Shown here piece after piece: positions 24,312-33,943 of a stretch of 64,000 bases of DNA. The translations under genes and the position numbers were made by a program. The DNA lies in assembly GCF_014839805.1 (NCBI RefSeq), contig NC_051120.1, positions 5,828,001-5,892,000 of the forward strand. The letters run 5' to 3'. Origin of the DNA: Manduca sexta. Lineage: Eukaryota > Arthropoda > Insecta > Lepidoptera > Sphingidae. The notes under the pieces are model-generated. The model worked only from the letters and a program-made list of their open reading frames with translations. It ran no database searches and was not told where the DNA came from. Position 1 is the first letter of the stretch, and the number at the start of each line of letters is the position of its first letter.

Positions 24312-24350
24312 TTCCGTGACCACGAAGGCTGCAGTCTTCGAAACGTCGGA
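24312..24350 (+). ncRNA. Degenerate hammerhead-ribozyme-like motif
   Basis: A stem gaag/cttc (24324-24327 with 24336-24339) closes an eight-base loop. It is followed by GAAAC and GTC, as in the stem II to GAAA part of hammerhead ribozymes found in Penelope-like and other retroelements. The CUGAUGA box would be at gtgacca, which has lost essential bases, so cleavage is unlikely. The identification rests on pattern only. Confidence 0.35.
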
Positions 24351-24567
24351 AGAAAAATAAATATAAAAAACCGCGATAAAATCCGAAAAATAGTTTAATT
24401 TGAATGCCAAAGAACAGAGTTCACATACACTATTACGGGAATTAGATGACATATTTAAGTCAAAAATGCGTTAACGCCTGAAACCCAAGTTATACAACCA
24501 ATTTGTGCTATTCATACTCACTTAGGGAGCCGAAACACCCTTTACCATAAAATATATTATGTAAGAT

Positions 24568-24935
24568 ATGATCCGAGTAGCACAGCGGACTATTGAACGG
24601 ACTATGCTAGGTATTCACTTAATAAATCGTGTGCCTAACGTGAAATTACGGCGCCGCACCAAAGCCTAAGACGTAGGCATACGCTTCACCAGGCTGAAGT
24701 GGTGACGGGCGGGACACGCTAGACGGAACAACGGCAGGTGGACCAAAGTAACCACCGAATGGTACCCGTAAAACGGGCAAAAGAGTAGGCGCAGACCTCC
24801 AACCCAATGGGCAGATGACCTAGCGTGGCATGCCAGCACGCATGCAAGCCAGTTGCTAAGTCTCGCACAAGACAGAAAAGAGTGGCGTGCAAAGAAGAGG
24901 CCTATACTTAGCTGTGGGTGGATATGGACTAATTA
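24568..24935 (+). mobile_element. Remnant of RTE-type retrotransposon (reverse transcriptase C-terminus)
   Basis: Translated in broken frames, this stretch gives the C-terminal signature of RTE/craniata-type LINE polymerases: a block like GRW(T)KVT.EWYP, then RRRPPTQWADD, then a block with AQDRKEW and a final EEAYT-like end. Several frame changes and stops are present, so it is dead. Its end lies close to another interspersed repeat at 25095. Confidence 0.55.
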
Positions 24936-25094
24936 GATAGGGAAAAATACAAACTCTGCTGGAAAACTCACCTGTGGAAAGTCACCAAATCATAGATATT
25001 TTCTTTCCGGTTTGTTTGTGAATTACAACCAGACACACCATGCTCAACACAAATTCCGATACAAAGTCGACACATAAGGTCGAAATATTTTTTT

Positions 25095-25275
25095 AATATA
25101 GCTTTTGCTCGCGGCCTCGCCCGCGTCACGTTTTATGTTTTTCCGGGATAAAGAGTAATTTATGTTCTTTCCAGGGTCTCAATCTATCTCCATACCAAAT
25201 TTCATCTGAATTCTTTGGGTAGTTTTTGAGTTTATCGCGTTCAGTCAGGTCGACAGATGTGGTTGGGGCCTTTGC
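25095..25275 (+). repeat. Common lepidopteran interspersed repeat fragment
   Basis: The block has gcggcctcgcccgcgtcacg, then ccgggataaagagtaattta, then ctccataccaaatttcatct, and a gagtttatcgcgttcag end. From memory this series of motifs is a very abundant repeat in moth and butterfly genomes, often the 3' part of a non-autonomous LINE. A repeat-library search would settle the family. Confidence 0.5.
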
Positions 25276-26734
25276 ATTTTTTAAGACGAATAATTCCGTC
25301 ACACATATTATTGCATAACTTTAACCATTAACCCAGCGTGGGCAATGGAAGCTGTCAAAAGTACGTAATCAATTTTCCCTGTTTTTGCAACATTTTTCAA
25401 AACTGCTCCGCTCCTATAGATCATAGCGTGATGATAAATAGCCTTCTAACACTAAAAGAATGTAAATTCGAACCAGTAGTTCCGGAGATGTGCGCCAACA
25501 AACAAAAAAAATAAGTAGGTATTACAAAAAAAATAATAAATTTAAGATCGCATATTTTTTTGTAATTTAAATGGATATTTTAACCAATATATCCAAATTG
25601 ACATATCATTCGATGACTCTTTGGAATAAATTAAAAACTAAGTATACATTGTTTCTTCTCTCTCGTATAGAAGCTGTATTATCGGGGATGAATTAGATTG
25701 GTGTTTCGTGAGTTTGATTTTACTCTATATATTTATCTATAGTCTTTCTTCTACTTTTTTATATTGTGGCTGTCACCGTTTATTTATCGGTGATTTTGCC
25801 AATGTCATATTAATAATAGCAGATACAAAAGAAAAAAGACTAAACAATCTGATAATCAACAAAACTTAAGTTTAGCCTGAAGCATGAAGTCATACCTCAC
25901 CTTAGCGATAAGTGACAGTTGTGTGGATTAGTGTTACTACTACACAAAAAAAAACTCTAATGAGCTCCCCTATATCTCCTATTATTCTGATTCTGCCATT
26001 TTAAATAACTGAATTAATGTAGTTCATACTGCACCTTTCGATAATTACACGAAAGTCGATATTGCATTCGATAGTTTGTCACTTTTCAAATGGACGTATA
26101 GATACGTAAAAAGGATCCAACCCACGATATGGTCGGAAATGAGCCGAGTATGCCAAATTTGTTTTAGTCTATAAGGTCTATATTTTCCATTAGTAAAAAC
26201 ATCTTAGTCAAAATATGTTAATTTGAACTTTTTGTTAACAAAATACTGGTGTCCCAAAAAATAGTCAAGCAGAGGTCCAGACATAAAGCACCCCTTGGGG
26301 TATACGAATCACCCCCTTGTATGTTCCGCAATTTTCATGGTTGAAATGTGAAATGTTGAAAATTTTCATGGTTCATGGTTCAAAATAAGACCTAACTTCA
26401 ATCTTCACTATTTCAAAAGTGTCATTTTGTGAGCTGGATCCTTTGGCGTATGTAAATTTTATAGATTATAAAGTCAATCGGCAAAGAGAATATAAAACTA
26501 CGTAATCTACGTTAGATTTAACATTTTCCATACATATTATAATTCTCTTTGGATTTAACGGTTTTGCACTAGCCGCTAGCGTCGTTATAATTCTAAAGGT
26601 GCGATATAACCAAAGTATTAATATTAATTTAGTGTTAGGATTTCTTGGATAGAATAGCTGTATTTTGTGTACTGAATTTCATTAAATTAATCAAGATTAC
26701 TCGTGGTTTACAAGGAATTGTTAAATTCTTCAAC

Positions 26735-27501
26735 ATGTCTGAACGTTCTTCAGTTCTAAAGTTCACACGTTTAAGTGTTAATGCTTTTGAACCTGTAAGG
26801 GGTTCTGAAAAGGCAGCTGGACTTGATCTAAAAAGGTAAGCGGCATTCTGCATTACAATAATTATGCATCTATATCTATAGTTTATTATAATATAAATTT
26901 TTGTTCCAGTGCATATGATTATGTTGTGCCGGCACGTGGTAAAGAAGTAGTGAAAACAGATTTGCAGATAGAGCTACCTCCGGGCTGTTATGGCAGAGTA
27001 GCCCCTCGTTCGGGTCTGGCTGTTAAGAACTTTATCGACGTCGGCGGTTAGAATTCTGTTCATTATTTGACAATAACCCAACTTTCATTACAACTGCAAG
27101 ACGCGGTTCTATTATTATATTTTCTTAATACAAGTCATTATTAACGTAAACGAAATATAGTAATAATATTCAGTTACATACAATTGAAATTTAACTGAAA
27201 TATTAAGAAAGAGCATACCAAATCTAAACCATTGAAATTAAATTAAAAAGTAATCTGGAAATGTATTTACGCAGTAAGTCAAAGATCAATATTTGTTTCA
27301 GCTGGAGTAATAGATGAGGACTACAGAGGAAATGTTGGTGTCGTACTTTTCAATCACTCAGATAGTGATTTCACTGTTAAGAAAGGTGATAGAATTGCAC
27401 AACTAATTTGTGAGAAAATTGACCATCCTGTTTTGCAGGAAGTATCTAATTTGAGTGCTACAGCCAGAGCGGAGGGAGGATTTGGTTCAACAGGAAAGTA
27501 G
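26735..27501 (+). CDS. dUTP pyrophosphatase (dUTPase), three exons
   Basis: Hydrolyses dUTP to dUMP and pyrophosphate, keeping uracil out of DNA and feeding thymidylate synthesis; works as a homotrimer in nucleus or cytosol. Exons 26735-26835, 26910-27046 and 27302-27501 join with consistent phase. The five family motifs are visible: [10 protein letters not shown] (1), [10 protein letters not shown] (2), [13 protein letters not shown] (3), GDRIAQLI (4) and the C-terminal arm [11 protein letters not shown] (5), including the catalytic Asp of motif 3. Predicted length of about 145 residues fits the nuclear form. The start is the first ATG; the frame is open upstream but has no further ATG, so a mitochondrial leader would need another exon. 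AATAAA follows about 20 bases after the stop. Confidence 0.95.
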
Positions 27502-29487
27502 GAAAATGATAACACTTTGAATAAAGCACAATAACCTTATAAATAAATAGCTGTAAATTACACAATCAATTAACTATTTGTATCAATTCTATTATCTGAA
27601 ATTCACATGATTTTATATTGATACTTCCTACACGTTTAAAACTTTTAGAGAAGTTCCTGAAATAATATTTTATTCCTTAGTACCTAAGTGCAGAAAAATT
27701 AGTTATGTAAATAAGTAGGATTTTTGTTATAAGGTGGCTAAAAACATGATACATAAACATATACAGGCATGCTGTATCTATTAACACATGTGATGATAAT
27801 TTTAAGTAAATTTTCATAACCAAATTTGAACTAACTAGAATATATTGGTATCCCAGTAATAGATATAGATACTCCAAAGTTTAGTTTGCTTTATTAAAAA
27901 ATGTTATCTCTCTGGTTTAACTACATATATAACTACTATCCACCATTCCAGTTTTCAGTTTTACAATAATAAAATAAAAAATGAATGGTTTTTAATGAAA
28001 TATTATTGTTAAGTCTTAAATATTATGATAATAAAAAGGGATAATAATAATAAAAAAAAATGTTGCTAAATAACTCAACCACACATGATAGGTAATTTTT
28101 CTGACAGCAAATAAATACATGATTCCAGTAATAATCCAAACCAGGAAAATTACATTTGAATTGTAATCATAACTAGTTAAAATATTAACTAAGGTAATAT
28201 GTTTTGCTGAGCTAGTATTAGTAATATCCTATTTTTGATTCAAATGTAAAAATTTTATCATAATATTTCAAAGGGTAAGTATGTCAGGGGCTCTATTCTG
28301 GACAGAGAGGCATATCTGTCTTTTTGCAAAAAAGGCGATCTATTCAAAAGATAGCTTTCGATAGCCATATAGGAAAGAGTAAAAAACTAATTTACCCATA
28401 CTGCTATCAAAGTTCTCTTTTGATTTGAATGCCCATAATTGCAAAAAGATAGGTTCTTCCCTGTACAAAAGAACATCTGACTATAATTTTTCTAATTATT
28501 TAAGCTTTGACAGATCACAATATTGACGGGACAACACAAGCAGTGCATATGTACTTGCTTGTAGAAATATAGTTATGTCCACTTACTATTTCTACTATAC
28601 TTTCTGTTCTTTGATTGTTTTTTAAAGAATTAAAGATTCAATCTTATCTTTGTTTTTAAACTACATTTAATTTTCCCATGGCTATCGGGCAACAAGGAAG
28701 GAAGTAAGGTCTGTGAGATGGAGGATTTTTCTTTTTTCATTAATACACATGTCCAAAATTAAGCGGAAATTTAATATTGATTGGTCACCTTAATCTAAAT
28801 GGAAATGAAAACTGAACCAAACTAGATAATATATGTAACTAGATAATTATCCAACATTTTGTATTTCATATTAAAAAAAACAATCGTAGAATACACAATA
28901 TTGCACCATAGTGATTAAAAATTATAGTGTAATTATAAATCTCTTAGAGTAAGAATGCCATTTTGAGAACCTACATTTACACTCAATATTTTTCACAATT
29001 TCTGGTACAGATAGTCATTAGCTTTGTCTAGCGAGTCACTTTCCAGAACATTTTTGTTCTAAGATCCCATAATGTTACAATGTTACCTAAAAATAAGCTG
29101 TAACAACCAAACAATATGTTATATAGCTTATTTATACTGAATTATTCAGTAAAAGAAATAAATATTTTGATCTAACATTGCCATTACTTAAAAGGTAAAA
29201 TTTAGTTCTAAGAAACTTGGATTGATCAATTGATTTTGAATAATTATGAACAGTATTTTTTTTTTGTATGTAAGTTATAATACACAATGCCTTTAATTGC
29301 ATGTTAATTTACAAACCAATGGCACTCCTAGATAGCATTTTATTGTGATACTGAATAATCACTATTAGTCTGTAAGATTTTGTTGTATTAAACATATTTT
29401 TCATAAAGTTGGGTTTCATTTTTCACATTTTAAGGCACAAAAAGTTAAAAATGTTTCTAATTTAGAGCCTTTTTATACCTATGTTTT
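27502..29487. other. Intergenic region between dUTPase and BLOC1S4-like gene
   Basis: About 2 kb of AT-rich DNA between two convergent genes. It holds the polyadenylation signal of dUTPase, a MITE-like foldback near 28.3-28.5 kb (listed separately), and otherwise nothing recognisable. Confidence 0.6.
28300..28466. mobile_element. MITE-like imperfect foldback
   Basis: The left arm, from gacagagaggcatatctg through ctttttgcaaaa and attcaaaagata, is repeated in inverted orientation on the right, where the complement reads gtacagggaagaacctat, ctttttgcaatt and aatcaaaagagaac. The arms are about 65 bases and roughly two-thirds identical by eye. There is no coding capacity. Target duplications were not identified. 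Confidence 0.4.
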
Positions 29488-29943
29488 TTACATTTGTATG
29501 TTATTAAAATTATTCATAACACTTTCTAGCTTAAGCATAACGGGTGGTGTGATTGGATTGTTTAGTCGAGTTATGTCTTTATTCCTTTTAAGGAAAGGTT
29601 TTAGAAAACTTTTAATTTTATTATCATTATGGACACCAAAATCCAATTCAGCTTTTTCCATTTGTTTTTCTATCAAATCCACATTTGTTTGGAGTCGCAG
29701 GACAACATTGCTCAAAGTAGCAATTTTTTTTGACAATGTAGTTATCTCTGTGCGATATTTACTAATGTCTTCAGATACGGCTTTATTGCAGTCACTGTTC
29801 TTTAATTTTATTATTTGTAGTACACTTGTCAGTTCTTCCAGCCTGGTTAACATGTTGTCAACGACGTCTTGCACAGTTTGAAATTCATTAGTTACATTCA
29901 GATTAAAGTATGCAGAATAATCATTAACCACATCTTCTAACAT
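29488..29943 (-). CDS. BLOC-1 complex subunit 4-like protein (cappuccino homologue)
   Basis: Small coiled-coil protein, 151 residues from the ATG at 29943. BLOC-1 sorts cargo to lysosome-related organelles such as pigment granules. Seen: a helical stretch NMLTRLEELTSVLQIIK, then a long heptad region ending in LIEKQMEKAELDFG and KSFLKPFL. These match the pattern of BLOC1S4, where a TRVDEF-type start and a MEEQVTKAEAELG-type end frame the coiled coil. The frame stays open upstream to a possible acceptor at about 29968, so an additional 5' exon cannot be excluded. It is divergently arranged with the REXO1-like gene. Assigned by pattern recall; medium confidence. Confidence 0.7.
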   Translation of the reverse strand: MLEDVVNDYSAYFNLNVTNEFQTVQDVVDNMLTRLEELTSVLQIIKLKNSDCNKAVSEDISKYRTEITTLSKKIATLSNVVLRLQTNVDLIEKQMEKAELDFGVHNDNKIKSFLKPFLKRNKDITRLNNPITPPVMLKLESVMNNFNNIQM

Positions 29944-30658
29944 CTTGCAATCACTCCACTCCAAAATCTGGGTACAAATATTCAAACACACTTAAAAATT
30001 TATCTACAAGCTCTGTAACAAGTTTTGATAGTTGTCTAAAAGATATAGGGAACAAATAAAGAACTTTTATTATCAATTCCATCTTCTACTAGTTACAAAA
30101 AAGTATTCGTTCTAACTCTGCAATTTAAAGCCTCCATTACCTTAAAATTAAGTATCTGGTTGTTGTGAAATTGTATATAGCCTTGACGGTTTACAAAATA
30201 TAGAAACGGAGCGAAGACATCAATTTATTTTTTAGATTGTGGCTCTATAGTTGAGCTACTTTTTTACCAGGCCTACGTTTGCCTCACAAGGGTCGGCTTT
30301 ATAAACACACCCAACATTCGTGTGAGCGCTTTAAACTGCTTGGAATCGTTTGAAATATTAGATATAATTGAAAACCTAACAAAGTTATATCTTATTTCAT
30401 ATAAGCAAGTAATTCACTCGATAGTAAAATAAAGAAATTATTTCTAATTTATTTTTAATGTGATACCAATTAACATAATAAAATTTAATACAACATGGAC
30501 AATTTAATAGAGGCTGAATAATTTGGATTTCGTTGCTTATGTTTTGAGTGAGGAGTAGAATACTTCAATTGTACCTATTGAATCAAACGTCGGAATCAGT
30601 CGGAATCGTAAAATAAAAGGTAGATCTTTCGTCTTGTATTTCTTTATTATTGTTGGAG
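29944..30658. promoter_or_regulatory. Shared upstream region of BLOC1S4-like and REXO1-like genes
   Basis: About 700 bases separate the two divergent start codons. No TATA box stands out on either side. The arrangement suggests a bidirectional promoter, with untranslated exons of both genes inside it. No transcription start can be placed. Confidence 0.4.
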
Positions 30659-33600
30659 ATGCTTCCTTCAACGGGTTATTTTAAAGGATATAATTGCCCT
30701 TTTTATGACGGTGGCTTGTGTGAAAGACCTTATTGTCATTTTCGTCACGTAAAAAGAGATTCACAAAGTGTTAGTGATGGTGTCGAGAGTGGAACTATTT
30801 TACAGAAACTTGTTTCAGCCGAAGTTAAAAAAATTCTACAACAAACAGAAGCGTCTGGATCGGCTACAGCTGTAGAGATTCCTAGTGTTAATGTGGATGC
30901 CAGTAGCGCCTCAAACGTCGTTCAAAGTAACTCAAAGGTCATATACAATCCTACACCAATATCAGAATTAAACAAAATCAACAATACAGATTCAGACAGC
31001 AATGAAGATGTTGAACAAAGAAAGCGTCACATACCAGTGCCTTATACTCCAAGGAAACCGGTTGGTATGCCTTTACGAAGGCCTGTGGAAACCAATGGTT
31101 CATCAAAGCCTTTCATTTACATACCTCCAACAGTTAAATACACGCCCGGCAGTGCAGAAAATGTACAATGTGATGTATATTCCCCATCAGGTGGTACTGA
31201 GTCTAATGAAAAATATATCCCTGGCTCTGAGATAGAATTGCAAGAATACAAACCAAATGACACAAGTGAGAATGTTGCTGGGAGGAGAAATTATATTCCA
31301 TCAGACAAGAATGATAGCAAGAAAAAAGTACTAGAATATAAGCCTATAAAAGTTCCAACAAAAACAAAATTGCCTAGTGTAACATACCAACCAACTCCTA
31401 GATCTCTGGCACCATGTTTTTCTAGTGATGAAGATGAACCTGATGTCAAAAAGAGGAAGTTGTCTAATGATCTCAATGGATTAGATGACCTGGGACCAGA
31501 ATTTGATATTTTGGACCAAATATTGGACGAGGAAAAACAAGAACATGATGATACAAGTGATAGTAAAAGAAAAACAGAGAGTAGCCAGCCACAAAAACAT
31601 GATAAAGACAAGGTGAAAGAAACTAAAGAAGAAGTAAAACAACAAAACAAAGTAGAATGTAAGGAACACAAAGATAAGGACTCACATAAAAACTCAAAGG
31701 CTGACAAAAAGGGTACTAGTAAAGATCATAAAAGTAGATCACATAAGATTGATAAATCTACCTCAAAAGATAAGGAAAAGGAAGAAAAATCGAAAAGTAC
31801 CGACAGGAAATCAAGTCATAAGAGTTCTCATAAAGATAGAGATAAGGATAAAAGTAAGCATAAAAATAAAAATGATAGAGAAAAGCATTCAGATAAAAGT
31901 AAATCTAAAGACAAGCATTCAGATAAGAGTAAATCCAGTAAGAGCTCAGATAAACATTCTAATAGAACTTCATCCAAAGAATCTACAAGTTCCAAAAGTA
32001 GCAGTAAAACTGATCATAGGAAAAGCCATAGAAATTCCAAAGACTCCAAAGATAAACACAAAACTAAAACAACAAATACCCGAGATCTGTCTGATAATGA
32101 CAATGCAGCACCTGCTTGTGAAATTGAGGATGAATCATATATATCAGAGTCAGATGAAGAAGCAATAGCTTTAGAGTGTAAAAAGATTTTTGAAGAGTAT
32201 GTACCTATTGAAAAGCCAAAAGTAGTAGAAGACCCACATCAAATGGAAGATGCACAGGAAGAGGAATATTTACCAGGTAAAAAGAGAATAGCAAGGGGGG
32301 CAGATAAGAAAATAATTCGTAATCTACCTTTAAAACGAGAGAATAAACCAAGTGCAGCTCAAGTCATGGCAGAAAGATTAGCTAAGGTTAAGGAGTTTCA
32401 TACGACAAAAAATTCATCACTTTCTACTACTACTGGTGAATATTCACCTCAGAAGTTAGATTCAGTTAAATGTCCATTTAATGTTCCAAGTTCTGGTGGT
32501 ACTAAACTCCGTATTGCTCATGTGCCATATGCATCTACACTGGTAAATGCAAAAAAATTAATTCCTCCAAATCAAAATAAATCAAACTGTGAAGCATCAA
32601 CTAGTTCTATGTCTACAAACTCTACAGTTGTACAAACAGTAAAAAAAGGTGTACAACGAGTAGCTCACATCCCTAATGAAAAATTCATAGATAGACCAGG
32701 TATATTAGAAGCATTGGGCTCAAAGATTCCGGCCAATATAAGATCAAAATATTTAAATATGATGATAGATGAATGTTTGAAATTATATGTTACTGCAACA
32801 GATGCTTATTCTAGAGCACAACATGAAGAACTGGCTACAAGTAAAAAATGTAACACTGTGCCAATATATAAAAATTCTGCCGTATTAACTGTTAGTAGAC
32901 TGAGAAAAGAATTACTAGAATGTAATGGTGTTAAAAAATCTGGTTCAGATTCATCTACATTGGCAAGAACCCCAGGTGGAAAAGCTATTGAAACTGGTTC
33001 ATGGAGTATAGAGAATAAAAATAGGAAAACTATAGATAATCATGAGTTTAGTGGCTCCAAATTGTACAATAACATACAAAAGTGGATATTAACTGAGGAA
33101 CAGTTGCAGCAAAATGGATATCCTAGACCTCACCAAAGTGGTGAAAAAGGGAGAGCTATAATATATGGACAAAACAAGCAAAAACCTCCCAAAGGTTTAA
33201 TTAGAACTTGTTGTAGATGTAAAAAAGACTATTCAGTTGATAAAAAAGGTTTTCCAGCTCTTAAGGAAGAATGTATTTATCATCCAAATAACAAATATAG
33301 AATGCGTGGTGAAGTCCGATATCAGTGCTGCAGTCAAGATGGGTCATCTGATGGTTGCTGTGTTGCCCCTAGCCATGTTTACGAGTTTGTAGATTATGAT
33401 AATTTGAGAGGATATGTTAAAACATTACCTCCTGATACATTTAAAGATGATTATGGTGTTTATTCTTTAGATTGTGAAATGTGTTATACAACACATGGTT
33501 TAGATTTGACTAGGCTCACAGTCATCAACTCTGCTTGCAAAGTAGTTTATGAAACCCTTATAAAGCCTATGCATCCAATAATTGACTACAATACAAGATT

Positions 33601-33943
33601 TTCAGGTATAACAGAGGAACAGATGGCAGAAGTTAAAACTTCATTGTTAGAGGTTCAGGCTACTCTCCTTACCATGTTCAGTAGCAAGACAATTTTAATA
33701 GGGCACAGTCTGGAGTCAGACTTTAAAGCACTTAAACTAATTCACGATACAGTTATTGATACAAGTGTATTGTTTCCACACAAAATGGGCCCCCCATATA
33801 AAAGAGCATTGCGAAATTTGTCATCAGAATACCTGAAAAAAATAATCCAAAATTCTGTTGACGGTCACAACAGTGCCGAGGATGCAACAGTGTGCATGGA
33901 ATTAATACATTACAAATTGAAAGAAGATCTCAAGACTAGATGA
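30659..33943 (+). CDS. REXO1-like RNA exonuclease, single exon
   Basis: Predicted nuclear 3'-5' exonuclease of the DEDDh class, about 1094 residues, without introns. The start at 30659 gives MLPSTGYFKGYNCPFYDGG, the N-terminus typical of REXO1, with a CCCH-type finger GLCERPYCHFRH. The middle is charged and disordered; residues around 330-480 are very rich in Lys, Ser and Asp (SKSKDKHSDKSKSSKSSDK). A cysteine motif CCRCKKDYSV precedes the nuclease. The nuclease has all five catalytic residues: D and E in SLDCEMCYTTHG, D in GHSLESDFKALK, and H and D in HNSAEDATVCMEL. Vertebrate REXO1 binds elongin A; whether this one does is unknown. An in-frame TTG upstream is not used as the start. Intact. 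Confidence 0.92.
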   Translation: MLPSTGYFKGYNCPFYDGGLCERPYCHFRHVKRDSQSVSDGVESGTILQKLVSAEVKKILQQTEASGSATAVEIPSVNVDASSASNVVQSNSKVIYNPTPISELNKINNTDSDSNEDVEQRKRHIPVPYTPRKPVGMPLRRPVETNGSSKPFIYIPPTVKYTPGSAENVQCDVYSPSGGTESNEKYIPGSEIELQEYKPNDTSENVAGRRNYIPSDKNDSKKKVLEYKPIKVPTKTKLPSVTYQPTPRSLAPCFSSDEDEPDVKKRKLSNDLNGLDDLGPEFDILDQILDEEKQEHDDTSDSKRKTESSQPQKHDKDKVKETKEEVKQQNKVECKEHKDKDSHKNSKADKKGTSKDHKSRSHKIDKSTSKDKEKEEKSKSTDRKSSHKSSHKDRDKDKSKHKNKNDREKHSDKSKSKDKHSDKSKSSKSSDKHSNRTSSKESTSSKSSSKTDHRKSHRNSKDSKDKHKTKTTNTRDLSDNDNAAPACEIEDESYISESDEEAIALECKKIFEEYVPIEKPKVVEDPHQMEDAQEEEYLPGKKRIARGADKKIIRNLPLKRENKPSAAQVMAERLAKVKEFHTTKNSSLSTTTGEYSPQKLDSVKCPFNVPSSGGTKLRIAHVPYASTLVNAKKLIPPNQNKSNCEASTSSMSTNSTVVQTVKKGVQRVAHIPNEKFIDRPGILEALGSKIPANIRSKYLNMMIDECLKLYVTATDAYSRAQHEELATSKKCNTVPIYKNSAVLTVSRLRKELLECNGVKKSGSDSSTLARTPGGKAIETGSWSIENKNRKTIDNHEFSGSKLYNNIQKWILTEEQLQQNGYPRPHQSGEKGRAIIYGQNKQKPPKGLIRTCCRCKKDYSVDKKGFPALKEECIYHPNNKYRMRGEVRYQCCSQDGSSDGCCVAPSHVYEFVDYDNLRGYVKTLPPDTFKDDYGVYSLDCEMCYTTHGLDLTRLTVINSACKVVYETLIKPMHPIIDYNTRFSGITEEQMAEVKTSLLEVQATLLTMFSSKTILIGHSLESDFKALKLIHDTVIDTSVLFPHKMGPPYKRALRNLSSEYLKKIIQNSVDGHNSAEDATVCMELIHYKLKEDLKTR

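Larger units (their letters stand above)
19401..26734. other. Gene-poor intergenic region with retroelement debris
   Basis: About 7.3 kb without a recognisable gene. It is AT-rich with short homopolymers. The assignable pieces are listed separately: SINE head, nested palindromes, hammerhead-like motif, RTE-like fragment and a common interspersed repeat, all clustered in 23.6-25.3 kb. The remaining parts, 19.4-23.6 kb and 25.3-26.7 kb, show nothing I can support. Confidence 0.6.

Noticed and set aside
26645..26734. In-frame extension upstream of dUTPase as a mitochondrial leader
   Set aside because: The extension has no ATG, only TTG, so it is probably 5' UTR.
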